A program made the translations under genes and the position numbers. DNA of 64,000 bases from Bacillus sp. MM2020_4 (lineage in GTDB: Bacteria; Bacillota; Bacilli; Bacillales; Cytobacillaceae): positions 248,001 to 312,000 of the forward strand of contig NZ_JAANMZ010000001.1 in assembly GCF_011250555.1 (NCBI RefSeq), read 5' to 3'. The notes beneath the pieces are model-generated. The model searched no databases. It was not told where the DNA came from and was given only the letters and a program-made list of their open reading frames with translations. Shown here in pieces: positions 37,629-46,656 of this stretch (positions are counted from its first letter, which is position 1; each line of letters starts with the position of its first letter).

Positions 37629-38365
37629 TGCAGATTGACATCCTTACCATATTTCCGGAAATGTTTTCTGGGGTTCTGGGACAATCCATGCTGCATAAAG
37701 CCGCGGAAAAGTCTGCCGTCCATTATAACGTCGTGAACTTTCGTGACTTTGCTGACAACAAACATTCCACTGTGGATGATTACCCTTATGGCGGTGGAGC
37801 CGGGATGGTATTAAAGCCACAGCCAATATTTGATGCTGTTACCGCTCTAAAGGAGAAGGCTGAAAGCAAACAACCACGTGTTATATTGCTTTGCCCGCAG
37901 GGAGAACGCTATGATCAAAAAAAGGCAGAGGAATTGGCGAAGGAAGAACATTTGATCTTTATTTGTGGTCATTATGAGGGATATGACGAACGAATTAGGG
38001 AATATGTTGTGACGGATGAAATATCAATAGGTGATTATGTTTTGACGGGTGGGGAACTTGGTGCCATGGTCGTGGTAGATAGCGTTGTCCGCCTCCTGCC
38101 AGAGGTGCTTGGCAACCAAGAATCCCATATGAAGGACTCATTCAGTACGGGGTTGCTTGAACACCCGCATTACACTAGGCCTGCGGATTTTCGCGGAATG
38201 AAAGTGCCTGATGTATTACTGTCAGGAAACCATAAGTTTATTGAGGAATGGCGCAATAAGGAAGCATTAAGACGTACCCTTCTAAGAAGACCAGATTTAT
38301 TTGATAAAATTGAACTCACACCTGAGCAAGAAAAATGGCTAAAAGAAGTAAAAAAAGATGTATAG
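37625..38365 (+). CDS. trmD: tRNA (guanine-37-N1)-methyltransferase TrmD
   Basis: Makes m1G37 in tRNAs that read CNN/proline codons, preventing frameshift. The 246-residue SPOUT enzyme has the knot signatures [24 protein letters not shown] and [17 protein letters not shown], with the catalytic aspartate segment near [10 protein letters not shown]. Two adjacent ATGs (37625 and 37628) could start it; spacing from GGAAGGA favours the first. rplS follows under its own promoter, although rimM-trmD-rplS is a common order. Confidence 0.97.
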   Translation: MMQIDILTIFPEMFSGVLGQSMLHKAAEKSAVHYNVVNFRDFADNKHSTVDDYPYGGGAGMVLKPQPIFDAVTALKEKAESKQPRVILLCPQGERYDQKKAEELAKEEHLIFICGHYEGYDERIREYVVTDEISIGDYVLTGGELGAMVVVDSVVRLLPEVLGNQESHMKDSFSTGLLEHPHYTRPADFRGMKVPDVLLSGNHKFIEEWRNKEALRRTLLRRPDLFDKIELTPEQEKWLKEVKKDV

Positions 38366-38370
38366 TAATA

Positions 38371-38399
38371 TTGCGGGCCTGTAATAATTATGGTATGAT
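38371..38399 (+). promoter_or_regulatory. SigA promoter for rplS
   Basis: TTGCGG (38371-38376), 17 bases, TATGAT (38394-38399) with an extended TGG just before it. It drives the rplS leader. Confidence 0.7.
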
Positions 38400-38405
38400 A
38401 CTACT

Positions 38406-38510
38406 TGTGACTTAAGCTGATACGTTTCAGTTGTGGTCTTATAACGATGTTCCGCTGCAATGGAAAAGGCAAAAATGTGCATGAGCGTCTGTTGGAAGGA
38501 GTTGAAAACG
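38406..38510 (+). ncRNA. L19 leader (putative autoregulatory RNA)
   Basis: The roughly 105-base leader between the promoter and rplS contains a segment resembling the L19 leader motif known upstream of rplS in Bacillales: TTCCGCTGCAATGGAA hairpin, AAGGC and a GCATGAGCGTCTGTTGG segment ending in the ribosome-binding site GGAAGGAG. From memory of the Rfam family L19_leader; I could not run a covariance search. Presumed to bind L19 and adjust its own translation. Confidence 0.65.
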
Positions 38511-38855
38511 ATGCAACAATTAATTAAAGAAATCACACAAGAACAACTTCGTACTGATCTTCCTAGTTTCCGTCCTGGTGACACTGTACGTGTACACGTG
38601 AAAGTTGTCGAGGGTACTCGTGAACGGATTCAGTTATTTGAAGGTGTTGTGATTAAGCGTCGTGGTGGTGGAATTAGCGAAACTTTCACAGTTCGTAAAA
38701 TTTCTTACGGAGTAGGCGTTGAGCGTACTTTCCCTGTACACACACCAAAAATTGCGAAGCTTGAAGTACTTCGCCGCGGTAAAGTCCGTCGTGCTAAGCT
38801 TTACTACTTGCGTAACCTTCGCGGTAAAAAAGCAAGAATTAAAGAGATCCGCTAA
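38511..38855 (+). CDS. rplS: 50S ribosomal protein L19
   Basis: A 114-residue L19 ([52 protein letters not shown] near the end) of usual length. Start ATG 38511 after GGAAGGAG; the upstream in-frame ATG at 38460 lies in the leader RNA. A strong terminator follows. Confidence 0.98.
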   Translation: MQQLIKEITQEQLRTDLPSFRPGDTVRVHVKVVEGTRERIQLFEGVVIKRRGGGISETFTVRKISYGVGVERTFPVHTPKIAKLEVLRRGKVRRAKLYYLRNLRGKKARIKEIR

Positions 38856-38866
38856 TAAGAAAAGAG

Positions 38867-38895
38867 AAGAGCTTGCCCGGCAAGCTCTTTTTTTA
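38867..38895 (+). terminator. rplS terminator
   Basis: AAGAGCTTG-CCCGG-CAAGCTCTT followed by TTTTTTAT. Confidence 0.9.
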
Positions 38896-39011
38896 TACAT
38901 ATCTCTTAAAGTGTATAAAAAAATTTTGATCCCATCGTGTTAAATAGGTTTAAGTTATGTAAAATAGTCTATATAAATAAACACTTTTTATTAGTGATTG
39001 GTGGGGATAGT

Positions 39012-39569
39012 ATGACAAAAAAGAAGAATGAACTATGGGAATGGACGAAAGCCCTATTGATTGCAGTAGCACTGGCAGCAGTCATCCGCTATTTTCTGTT
39101 TGCGCCAATAGTGGTGGATGGCTTATCGATGATGCCGACATTGAAGGACCAGGACCGCATGATAGTCAATAAATTCAGTTATGAAATTGGCCAGCCGAAA
39201 CGATTTGATATCATCGTCTTTCATGCTCCGGAGAAAAAGGATTACATAAAGCGTGTGATTGGGCTTCCGGGGGATACGATTGAATATAAGGATGATACGT
39301 TATATGTGAATGGTAAGGCATATAAAGAGCCTTATTTGAATGAATATAAGAAGCAAGTTGAGGACGGTCCTTTGACGGGTTCGTTTACCTTGGAAGAAAA
39401 AATCGGCCGAAAAACTGTGCCAAAGGGTGAATTGTTTGTCATGGGTGATAATCGCCGTTTCAGCAAAGACTCAAGGCATATTGGAACCGTACCGATGAGT
39501 AAAGTAATCGGTAAAACAAACGTGGTCTACTGGCCGATAAAAGACGCACATATTGTAAAAGTGAAATAG
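39012..39569 (+). CDS. lepB: type I signal peptidase
   Basis: Membrane-bound serine protease that removes signal peptides from exported proteins. The 185 residues have one N-terminal membrane segment (about 14-32), the catalytic Ser39 in GLSMMPTL and the catalytic Lys80 in [14 protein letters not shown], and the box E motif [11 protein letters not shown]. Start ATG 39012 after GGTGGGG. A SipS-like peptidase gene does not stand here in B. subtilis, but other Bacillaceae have one between rplS and rbgA. A weak promoter (TTTAAG, 17 bases, TATAAA at 38972-38977) could serve it. Genomes of this group hold several such peptidases, so redundancy is likely. Confidence 0.95.
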   Translation: MTKKKNELWEWTKALLIAVALAAVIRYFLFAPIVVDGLSMMPTLKDQDRMIVNKFSYEIGQPKRFDIIVFHAPEKKDYIKRVIGLPGDTIEYKDDTLYVNGKAYKEPYLNEYKKQVEDGPLTGSFTLEEKIGRKTVPKGELFVMGDNRRFSKDSRHIGTVPMSKVIGKTNVVYWPIKDAHIVKVK

Positions 39570-39585
39570 TTTGGGGGTGTCACCT

Positions 39586-40458
39586 TTGACGATCCAATGG
39601 TTTCCTGGCCATATGGCCAAGGCTCGCAGAGAGGTCACGGAAAAATTAAAACTAGTCGATATCATTTTTGAATTAGTCGACGCGAGAATTCCATATTCAT
39701 CAAGGAATCCGATGATTGACGAAATTATCCAGCATAAACCAAGACTTGTCCTTTTAAATAAAGCAGATATGGCTGACCCATCCGTAACAAAGGAATGGAT
39801 TTCCTATTTTGCAGATAAAGGTATTAAAGCACTTGCAATCAATTCTCAGGCTGGAGAAGGAATGAAGAATATTGTCCAAGCCTCACATGAGATTCTTAAA
39901 GAGAAGTTTGATCGGTTAAAAGCAAAAGGGGTAAACCCAAGGGCCATTCGTGCCATGATTGTCGGGATCCCAAACGCGGGTAAATCGACACTAATTAACC
40001 GTCTTGCTAAAAAGAATATTGCTAAAACAGGAAATACCCCTGGGGTAACGAAAGCACAACAATGGATCAAAGTAGGCAAAGAGATGGAATTGCTGGATAC
40101 TCCGGGGATTTTATGGCCGAAATTCGAAGATCAAGAAGTGGGCATGAAACTGGCCATTACAGGGGCAATTAAAGATACATTATTAAATTTGCAGGATCTG
40201 ACCGTTTACTCGTTAAGGTTTTTGGAACGTGCCTATCCTGAGCGATTAAAGGAACGGTATAAGCTCGAAACCCTCCCAGATGATGAGAAGGTTGTCGAAA
40301 TGTTTGATCACATCGGCGAACTTCGCGGGTGCCTTATGGGAGGCGGTATCGTTAACTACGATAAGGTTTCCGAATTAGTCATTAGAGAAATAAGGTCTGA
40401 AAAATTCGGACGGATTACCTTTGAACGACCAGCTGATTTTTTCATTAGATCAGAATAA
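39586..40458 (+). CDS. rbgA: ribosome biogenesis GTPase RbgA (YlqF)
   Basis: Circularly permuted GTPase needed for late 50S assembly (incorporation of L16 and neighbours). The 290 residues show permuted motifs: G4 [10 protein letters not shown]1 [15 protein letters not shown]3 DTPGILWP, and an ANTAR-like C-terminal helical domain. I start at TTG 39586 ([16 protein letters not shown]), matching B. subtilis, with GGGGGTG seven bases before; TTG 39571 has no ribosome-binding site. Seventeen bases separate it from the signal peptidase gene. Confidence 0.96.
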   Translation: MTIQWFPGHMAKARREVTEKLKLVDIIFELVDARIPYSSRNPMIDEIIQHKPRLVLLNKADMADPSVTKEWISYFADKGIKALAINSQAGEGMKNIVQASHEILKEKFDRLKAKGVNPRAIRAMIVGIPNAGKSTLINRLAKKNIAKTGNTPGVTKAQQWIKVGKEMELLDTPGILWPKFEDQEVGMKLAITGAIKDTLLNLQDLTVYSLRFLERAYPERLKERYKLETLPDDEKVVEMFDHIGELRGCLMGGGIVNYDKVSELVIREIRSEKFGRITFERPADFFIRSE

Positions 40459-40467
40459 TGATAACCA

Positions 40468-40495
40468 AAAAGCTCTCCAATTGGGGAGCTTTTAT
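40468..40495 (+). terminator. rbgA terminator
   Basis: AAAGCTCTCC-AATT-GGGGAGCTTT with a T tail, starting 9 bases after rbgA. Confidence 0.8.
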
Positions 40496-40592
40496 CAGTT
40501 ACAGGAATTCTTCGCGGGTTAATTTTCTGGGTTCTATTAAAATGTTATTTAAAAACTAGTAAATCTTTGATATTATTTTTAATAGTTGTGTT

Positions 40593-40607
40593 TTGTAATC
40601 GTTTTCA
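40593..40607. promoter_or_regulatory. cre-like site (CcpA binding) upstream of sdaAB
   Basis: TTGTAATCGTTTTCA fits the catabolite-responsive consensus WTGNAANCGNWNNCW at every position. It lies 135 bases before the sdaAB start in the 283-base gap after rbgA. I could not place a firm promoter: the region from 40496 to 40741 is AT-rich, and a TTTACG at 40702 lacks a good -10 partner. Whether CcpA represses or activates cannot be told. Confidence 0.6.
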
Positions 40608-40741
40608 CTCGTAGCTGAATAAGATGGTAAAGGATTAGACTTTTACCAGCATTTATTTCTGGTTACTTAGAGGCCTTTCTCGTAAAATAAAGGGAAAGAT
40701 GTTTACGTGAAAATATAGCATATTAGATAAGGGGTATATCT

Positions 40742-41404
40742 ATGAAATATCGCTCAGCATTTGATATAATCGGTCCAGTCATGATTGGGCCGTCAAGCTC
40801 ACATACAGCAGGTGCAGCAAGGATTGGAAGAGTAGCCCGAACCTTGTTTGGAAAACTCCCGAAAAACGCTGTTATTTCATTGTACGGTTCATTTGCCAAA
40901 ACTTATAAAGGTCATGGAACAGATTTTGCGATCGTGGCAGGTCTTTTAGATTTTGATACGTTTGATGAGCGGATGCCAAAATCGTTAGAAATAGCAAAAG
41001 AAATGGGTTTAGAAGTGGAATTTCGAACAGAAGAGGCTGTGACGGACCATCCAAATACCGTCAAAATTAACTTAGTTGATGGTGAAACCACGCTAGAAAT
41101 CGTCGGGATTTCTATCGGCGGCGGAACGATTGAAATTACGGAATTAAATTCCTTCCCACTCAAGCTTTCTGGGGAGCATCCTGCGATATTGGTCGTTCAC
41201 CAAGACCGATTTGGCATTATTTCCGCAGTAACAAGTATTTTATCAAAGTATCAAATAAACATAGGTCACATGGAAGTTTCGCGGTTGGACAAAGGTGAAA
41301 TGGCGCTAATGGTGATTGAAGTTGACCAAAAAATCGAAGACTATATTATAGAAGAGTTACAAAATATTCCAAGTGTGTCACAGATTATTCGGATGGCTGA
41401 ATAA
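40742..41404 (+). CDS. sdaAB: L-serine dehydratase, iron-sulfur-dependent, beta subunit
   Basis: With SdaAA it deaminates L-serine to pyruvate and ammonia. The 220 residues contain the N-terminal catalytic-domain motif GPSSSHTAGAARIGR and a C-terminal ACT domain (about 147-220, RFGIISAVTSILSKYQINIG) expected to sense serine. In B. subtilis the pair lies between yloV and recG; here it lies between rbgA and rnhB, with a cre-like site upstream, so its regulation probably differs. Confidence 0.96.
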   Translation: MKYRSAFDIIGPVMIGPSSSHTAGAARIGRVARTLFGKLPKNAVISLYGSFAKTYKGHGTDFAIVAGLLDFDTFDERMPKSLEIAKEMGLEVEFRTEEAVTDHPNTVKINLVDGETTLEIVGISIGGGTIEITELNSFPLKLSGEHPAILVVHQDRFGIISAVTSILSKYQINIGHMEVSRLDKGEMALMVIEVDQKIEDYIIEELQNIPSVSQIIRMAE

Positions 41405-41435
41405 AATAAATAAACAAACAACAGGTGGTGTGAAT

Positions 41436-42341
41436 ATGTTTCGAAATGTTGCGGAGCTTGTTCAACTTGCAGAAAGTAATCAAGTGAAAATTGCGGAGAT
41501 TATGATCCGGCAGGAAATAGAAGTTTCAGGTTTAACGAGAGAAGAAATTATTACGAAAATGGATGCGAATTTAACGGTTATGGAACAAGCGGTTGAAAGA
41601 GGTCTTAACGGAGTACATTCCCATACAGGATTAACCGGCGGAGATGCTGTACTTCTTCAAAAATATATTAACAGTGGGAAGGCCCTAGGGGGTACGATTT
41701 TACTAGATGCTGTCAGTAAGGCAGTGGCAACAAATGAAGTGAATGCGGCAATGGGAGTCATTTGTGCAACACCTACCGCGGGTTCAGCGGGAGTTGTGCC
41801 AGGAACCTTATTCGCAGTAAAGGAAAAATTAAACCCAACTCGCGCTGAAATGATTGAATTTTTGTTCACGGCTGCCGCCTTTGGTTTTGTGGTGGCCAAT
41901 AATGCCTCCATTTCCGGTGCTGCCGGTGGCTGCCAGGCAGAAGTGGGTTCTGCCAGCGGTATGGCTGCTGCAGCGATTGTAGAGCTTGCTGGCGGCACAC
42001 CACAGCAGGCTTCAGAGGCAATGGCCATTACATTAAAGAATATGCTTGGACTGGTATGCGATCCAGTTGCAGGCTTAGTTGAAGTTCCATGTGTAAAACG
42101 AAATGCGATGGGTGCATCTAATGCCATTACGGCAGCGGATATGGCACTTGCTGGCATATCAAGTAGAATCCCTTGTGATGAGGTCATTCATGCCATGTTT
42201 TTAATCGGCCAATCGATGCCGTCATCTTTAAGAGAAACAGCTGAGGGCGGGCTTGCAGCAACGCCAACAGGAAGAAGATTGGAACAAGAAATTTTTGGCA
42301 ACGGCAACACAGTTAAACTGAAAAACTTACTTATATCTTAA
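41436..42341 (+). CDS. sdaAA: L-serine dehydratase, iron-sulfur-dependent, alpha subunit
   Basis: The catalytic [4Fe-4S]-bearing subunit. The 301 residues show CATPTAGSAGVVPG, GGCQAEVGSASGMAAA and CDPVAGLVEVPCVKRNA, the cysteines of the cluster region. Start ATG 41436 after ACAGGTGGTGTG; an in-frame start at 41373 lies within sdaAB. Gap to sdaAB is 31 bases. A terminator follows. Confidence 0.96.
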   Translation: MFRNVAELVQLAESNQVKIAEIMIRQEIEVSGLTREEIITKMDANLTVMEQAVERGLNGVHSHTGLTGGDAVLLQKYINSGKALGGTILLDAVSKAVATNEVNAAMGVICATPTAGSAGVVPGTLFAVKEKLNPTRAEMIEFLFTAAAFGFVVANNASISGAAGGCQAEVGSASGMAAAAIVELAGGTPQQASEAMAITLKNMLGLVCDPVAGLVEVPCVKRNAMGASNAITAADMALAGISSRIPCDEVIHAMFLIGQSMPSSLRETAEGGLAATPTGRRLEQEIFGNGNTVKLKNLLIS

Positions 42342-42348
42342 TATATAT

Positions 42349-42388
42349 AAGCACACGAATTCATCATGATTTTTGTGTGCTTTTTTTG
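42349..42388 (+). terminator. sdaAA terminator
   Basis: AAGCACAC pairs with GTGTGCTT across an 18-base loop, followed by TTTTTTT. Confidence 0.8.
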
Positions 42389-42436
42389 TGTTGTATTATC
42401 GCTCATGACCATGTATTATTACTACGGGTGAAAAAA

Positions 42437-43210
42437 ATGAAGGTAGAAACAATCGCTGAAATTAAAAGACAATTAGAAAATATTATGACCGAAAATGATC
42501 CATTTTTGTTACAAATCCTTCAAGATGAACGCAAAGGTGTTCAACAGTTGTTACATAAATGGCAGAAGAAAATGGCAGAAGATAGAAGATTGAAAGAAAA
42601 ATTCAATGATATGAATACCTATGAACAGAAATGGCGGTCTCAAGGGTTTGAATTAATTGCAGGTGTCGATGAAGTCGGCAGGGGTCCGCTTGCAGGCCCT
42701 GTTGTAGCTGCAGCTGTCATTTTACCAAAGGATTTTTTCTTAGCCGGTCTTGATGATTCGAAAAAGATTTCAGAAAAAAAACGGCAGGAATTCGCTGCTA
42801 TTATTAAAAGGGAAGCTCTGGCTTTTGGTATTGCTATGATTCAAGCGAATGAAATTGATGTGATTAATATTTATGAAGCCACTAAAAAAGCCATGAAAGC
42901 AGCAATTGCTTCCTTAAAACCAGCACCAGATTTACTACTGATAGATGCAATGAAGCTCGAAACCCCCTATCCCACAGAATCTATTATTAAGGGAGATGCC
43001 AAAAGCGTTTCGATTGCAGCGGCTTCAGTAGTTGCAAAGGTAGCAAGAGATGAATGGATGAAGGAACTAGCTGTAAGCTATCCAGCATATGGTTTTCAGC
43101 AAAATATGGGATATGGCACAATGGAACATATACAAGCAATCAAACAATTTGGGATTACACCCTATCATCGTAAAAGCTTCGCTCCAGTCAAAGATTATCT
43201 AAATCAATAA
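42437..43210 (+). CDS. rnhB: ribonuclease HII
   Basis: Removes ribonucleotides and RNA from RNA-DNA hybrids. The 257 residues have an N-terminal extension of about 70 residues that contacts substrate and the catalytic core with GVDEVGRGPLAGPVVAAAV, the aspartate in LLIDAMK, and IIKGDAKSVSIAAASV. Start ATG 42437 follows GGGTGAAAA; the frame is open from 42377, which lies in the preceding terminator region. The flhB-like genes that follow rnhB in B. subtilis are absent. Confidence 0.96.
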   Translation: MKVETIAEIKRQLENIMTENDPFLLQILQDERKGVQQLLHKWQKKMAEDRRLKEKFNDMNTYEQKWRSQGFELIAGVDEVGRGPLAGPVVAAAVILPKDFFLAGLDDSKKISEKKRQEFAAIIKREALAFGIAMIQANEIDVINIYEATKKAMKAAIASLKPAPDLLLIDAMKLETPYPTESIIKGDAKSVSIAAASVVAKVARDEWMKELAVSYPAYGFQQNMGYGTMEHIQAIKQFGITPYHRKSFAPVKDYLNQ

Positions 43211-43212
43211 AT

Positions 43213-43242
43213 AAAAACAGGTATTTTAGCCTGTTTTTTATT
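43213..43242 (+). terminator. rnhB terminator
   Basis: AAAACAGG-TATTTTAG-CCTGTTTT with TTATTATT after it. Confidence 0.8.
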
Positions 43243-43347
43243 ATTGTAAAAAAAAACTTTTCTTAACAAAACTCTATGAAATAAGTATTTTAGTCCTAAA
43301 TTATTCTGAATTTTTTTAAGATGAATATAATTTTTATTGCTTTTTGG

Positions 43348-43376
43348 TGGACAAGGTTTGTGTCATTATATAAAAT
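43348..43376 (+). promoter_or_regulatory. SigA promoter for sucCD
   Basis: TGGACA (43348-43353), 17 bases, TAAAAT (43371-43376), five of six at each. About 45 bases before sucC. The rest of the 211-base gap (43211-43421) holds only the rnhB terminator and AT-rich sequence. Confidence 0.65.
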
Positions 43377-43421
43377 GAAAACGGAGTCAATTTTTTGAAG
43401 AGTTTGATAGGAGGATGGGAA

Positions 43422-44582
43422 ATGAATATCCATGAGTATCAAGGGAAAGAGATCCTCAGAAATTACGGGGTAATGGTTCCGAACGGAAAAGTGGCATTCA
43501 CTGTGGAAGAAGCAGTCGAAGCGGCGAAAGAACTAGGCACACAGGTTTGTGTTGTAAAAGCACAAATCCATGCTGGCGGACGGGGGAAAGCCGGCGGGGT
43601 AAAAGTGGCGAAAAACCTTGACGAAGTTCGTACATATGCAAGTGAGATTCTTGGAAAAACATTGGTTACACACCAAACCGGACCCGAAGGTAAAGAAGTA
43701 AAACGTTTGTTAATCGAAGAAGGCTGTGACATTAAAAAGGAATATTATGTTGGTTTAGTTTTAGACCGGGCTACTTCACGCGTTGTTCTTATGGCTTCTG
43801 AAGAAGGCGGAACGGAAATTGAGGAAGTTGCGGAAAAAACTCCTGAGAAAATTTTTAAAGAAGAAATTGATCCTGCAATTGGCTTACAACCATTCCAAGC
43901 ACGCCGGATTGCATTCAATATCAACATTCCAACTGAACTTGTTAATCAAGCAGTTAAGTTTATGACAGGCTTATATAACGCCTATATCGAAAATGATTGT
44001 TCCATTGCCGAAATTAACCCGCTTGTTGTAACCGGAGACGGGAAAGTAATGGCCTTGGATGCAAAATTAAACTTTGATTCTAATGCATTATATCGTCAAA
44101 AAAATGTCTTAGCATATCGTGATCTTGAAGAAGAAGATGTAAAAGAAATTGAAGCATCTAAATATGATTTAAGCTATGTTGCGTTAGATGGAAATATTGG
44201 CTGTATGGTGAATGGAGCCGGACTTGCGATGTCAACGATGGATATCATCAAACACTATGGCGGCGACCCCGCAAACTTCCTTGATGTTGGGGGCGGTGCT
44301 ACAGCTGAGAAAGTTACAGAAGCATTTAAAATTATCCTTTCTGATCCAAACGTAAAAGGTATATTTGTTAATATCTTTGGTGGAATCATGAAGTGTGATG
44401 TCATTGCTGAGGGTGTAGTAGAAGCAGCTAAACAGGTTGGGCTAAGTGTTCCGCTTGTAGTTCGTTTAGAGGGAACAAATGTTGATTTAGGTAAAAAAAT
44501 CTTGGCAGAATCAAGCGTTGAGATTATTGCTGCTGAATCCATGGCTGACGGCGCACAAAAAATCGTTTCATTAGTGAAATAG
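43422..44582 (+). CDS. sucC: succinyl-CoA synthetase (ADP-forming) beta subunit
   Basis: TCA-cycle enzyme making succinate and ATP from succinyl-CoA. The 386 residues start [20 protein letters not shown]-grasp domain (about 1-240) with [16 protein letters not shown] and EINPLVV, and a C-terminal CoA-ligase domain ([22 protein letters not shown]). Start ATG 43422 follows AGGAGG; an in-frame ATG/TTG earlier (43395) is not needed. sucD follows after 25 bases. Confidence 0.97.
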   Translation: MNIHEYQGKEILRNYGVMVPNGKVAFTVEEAVEAAKELGTQVCVVKAQIHAGGRGKAGGVKVAKNLDEVRTYASEILGKTLVTHQTGPEGKEVKRLLIEEGCDIKKEYYVGLVLDRATSRVVLMASEEGGTEIEEVAEKTPEKIFKEEIDPAIGLQPFQARRIAFNINIPTELVNQAVKFMTGLYNAYIENDCSIAEINPLVVTGDGKVMALDAKLNFDSNALYRQKNVLAYRDLEEEDVKEIEASKYDLSYVALDGNIGCMVNGAGLAMSTMDIIKHYGGDPANFLDVGGGATAEKVTEAFKIILSDPNVKGIFVNIFGGIMKCDVIAEGVVEAAKQVGLSVPLVVRLEGTNVDLGKKILAESSVEIIAAESMADGAQKIVSLVK

Positions 44583-44607
44583 GATCTTTCAAGAAAGGGG
44601 AATTATC

Positions 44608-45510
44608 GTGAGCGTTTTTATTAATAAAGATACAAAAGTTATTGTTCAAGGGATTACAGGCGGCACTGCCCGTTTTCATACGAAACAAATGCTTGAATAT
44701 GGTACCCAAATTGTTGGTGGGACCTCTCCTGGGAAAAAAGGACAGGAAGTAGAAGGTGTTCCGGTATTTAATACTGTAAAAGAAGCTGTTGAGACTACTG
44801 GTGCAAATGCTTCAGTTATCTATGTTCCTGCACCATTTGCTGCCGATTCGATTATTGAGGCAGTAGACGCGGAATTAGATCTTGTGATTTGTATTACTGA
44901 ACATATTCCAGTATTGGATATGGTTAAGGTAAAACGTTACATGGAAGGCAAAAAGACACGCCTAGTTGGTCCAAACTGCCCTGGTGTGATTACTGCTGAT
45001 GAATGTAAAATTGGGATCATGCCTGGCTATATCCATACAAAAGGACATGTCGGTGTAGTTTCTCGCTCTGGGACATTAACATACGAAGCAGTACACCAGT
45101 TGACACAAGCTGGACTGGGACAAACTACTGCAGTCGGTATTGGCGGCGACCCAGTTAACGGTACAAACTTCATCGATGTCTTAAAGGCATTTAATGAAGA
45201 CCCAGAAACATACGCTGTTATCATGATTGGAGAAATTGGCGGTACTGCTGAAGAAGAAGCAGCTGAATGGGTGAAAGCAAACATGACAAAACCTGTGGTT
45301 GGTTTCATCGGTGGCCGTACAGCACCTCCAGGAAAACGCATGGGCCACGCTGGTGCGATTATTTCTGGTGGAAAAGGGACAGCAGATGAAAAGATCCGTA
45401 TCATGAACGAGTGCGGCATTAAAGTAGCGGACACTCCATCTGTTATGGGTGAAACATTAATTGGAGTATTAAAAGAGCAAGGCTTATACGAAAAGTGTAA
45501 AACGCATTAA
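44608..45510 (+). CDS. sucD: succinyl-CoA synthetase alpha subunit
   Basis: Carries the phosphohistidine intermediate and binds CoA. The 300 residues show [13 protein letters not shown] at the N terminus, [20 protein letters not shown], and the active site [17 protein letters not shown] with His247. Forms the heterodimer with SucC. Confidence 0.97.
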   Translation: MSVFINKDTKVIVQGITGGTARFHTKQMLEYGTQIVGGTSPGKKGQEVEGVPVFNTVKEAVETTGANASVIYVPAPFAADSIIEAVDAELDLVICITEHIPVLDMVKVKRYMEGKKTRLVGPNCPGVITADECKIGIMPGYIHTKGHVGVVSRSGTLTYEAVHQLTQAGLGQTTAVGIGGDPVNGTNFIDVLKAFNEDPETYAVIMIGEIGGTAEEEAAEWVKANMTKPVVGFIGGRTAPPGKRMGHAGAIISGGKGTADEKIRIMNECGIKVADTPSVMGETLIGVLKEQGLYEKCKTH

Positions 45511-45531
45511 TTTAACACACCATGACTGTTC

Positions 45532-45565
45532 AAATAGTCCCTCAAATCTGAGGGACTATTTCCAC
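45532..45565 (+). terminator. hairpin behind sucD
   Basis: A perfect 12-pair stem (AAATAGTCCCTC with GAGGGACTATTT, loop AAATCT). The T run is only three bases long, so termination may be partial. On the minus strand the flanks are also poor. Confidence 0.6.
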
Positions 45566-45593
45566 ATAAAAAAATATGGAGGTACGATGGAAC

Positions 45594-46493
45594 ATGGATG
45601 ACTTTAAAGAAAGGCTTATACATTTACTTCACTACCCGAATATCTCATGGAATACCGTCTATCAAATGCTTAAAAAGGATCCGACACTTCAGTCACTGTA
45701 TCAACTTCAAAGACCATCTCCACAGCAGATCTCGTTATTTCCACTACTAAACCACGATCACTCCTTAACCCAACCTTCTATCATTTCCCTTCAACCTGAC
45801 ATGATTCACGAACAAATCCGTCAATACGAAACAAATGATATTACTGTGATTACTATTATGGATAAAGAATATCCAAGGTTCTTAAAAGAAATCTACCAGC
45901 CGCCATGGGCATTATTTACTAAGGGAGATATTTCTCTCCTCGAAAAAGAACCGAAGCTTGCGGTTGTTGGGTCCCGTCAAGCATCCCCATACGGAAAAAA
46001 TGCGATAAGATTAATTTTCCCTGAGTTAATAAAGAATGGGGTGCTTATTGTCAGTGGATTGGCAAAGGGAATTGATGCTTTAGCACATGAATATGCAATA
46101 AAAAATGGTGGGAATACAATTGCCGTCATTGCAGGCGGTTTCTATCATATTTACCCAAAAGAAAATATGGGACTTGCCCTGCAAATGATGAATACGCAAC
46201 TTATTGTGTCAGAATATCCCCCGGATACCAAGCCGCTTAGATGGCATTTTCCCGCACGAAATCGAATCATTAGCGGTTTAGCAGCTGGAACCTTTATTAT
46301 TGAAGCAAAGCGAAAAAGTGGTTCGCTCATAACGGCAAATTATGCCGTTAATGAAGGGCGGGATGTCTTTTCACTTCCTGGCAGTATATTTAATCCATTC
46401 TCTATTGGGGCAAATGATTTAATACAGCAGGGGGCAAAGCTTGTGACAAGGGCTGAGGATATTTTAGAAGAATTAAGACTAAACGTGAGATAA
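45594..46493 (+). CDS. dprA: DNA processing protein DprA (Smf)
   Basis: Loads RecA on incoming single-stranded DNA during transformation. The 299-residue protein has an N-terminal helical region (about 1-80) and the Rossmann domain with VVGSRQASPYGKNA, VSGLAKGIDALAHEYA, IAGGF and SGSLITANYAVNEGRDVF. I start at ATG 45594, 11 bases after GGAGG; the ATG at 45576 precedes the ribosome-binding site. Between sucD and topA, as in B. subtilis. Confidence 0.95.
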   Translation: MDDFKERLIHLLHYPNISWNTVYQMLKKDPTLQSLYQLQRPSPQQISLFPLLNHDHSLTQPSIISLQPDMIHEQIRQYETNDITVITIMDKEYPRFLKEIYQPPWALFTKGDISLLEKEPKLAVVGSRQASPYGKNAIRLIFPELIKNGVLIVSGLAKGIDALAHEYAIKNGGNTIAVIAGGFYHIYPKENMGLALQMMNTQLIVSEYPPDTKPLRWHFPARNRIISGLAAGTFIIEAKRKSGSLITANYAVNEGRDVFSLPGSIFNPFSIGANDLIQQGAKLVTRAEDILEELRLNVR

Positions 46494-46656
46494 TCTAAAA
46501 ATCTAGGAATAAAATATCGTCCCTTTTGCAGGTTTTTTTCGAATATATGAAGAAATTAGCTTAAAAAGGTTGCAAAAATTTCTAATTTGTTATACATTTT
46601 CCAACAGATGTTCGAAAAAATAAATATACAATTTACCTCTTAAGGAGGATATTTGA

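Noticed and set aside
40521-40535. CodY box upstream of sdaAB
   Set aside because: Only the first nine bases match AATTTTCWGAAAATT; five of fifteen differ. Mentioned only as a hint.
42377-42436. 5' extension of the rnhB frame
   Set aside because: Lies in the sdaAA terminator region; low-complexity Cys/Ile/His stretch not found in RNase HII.
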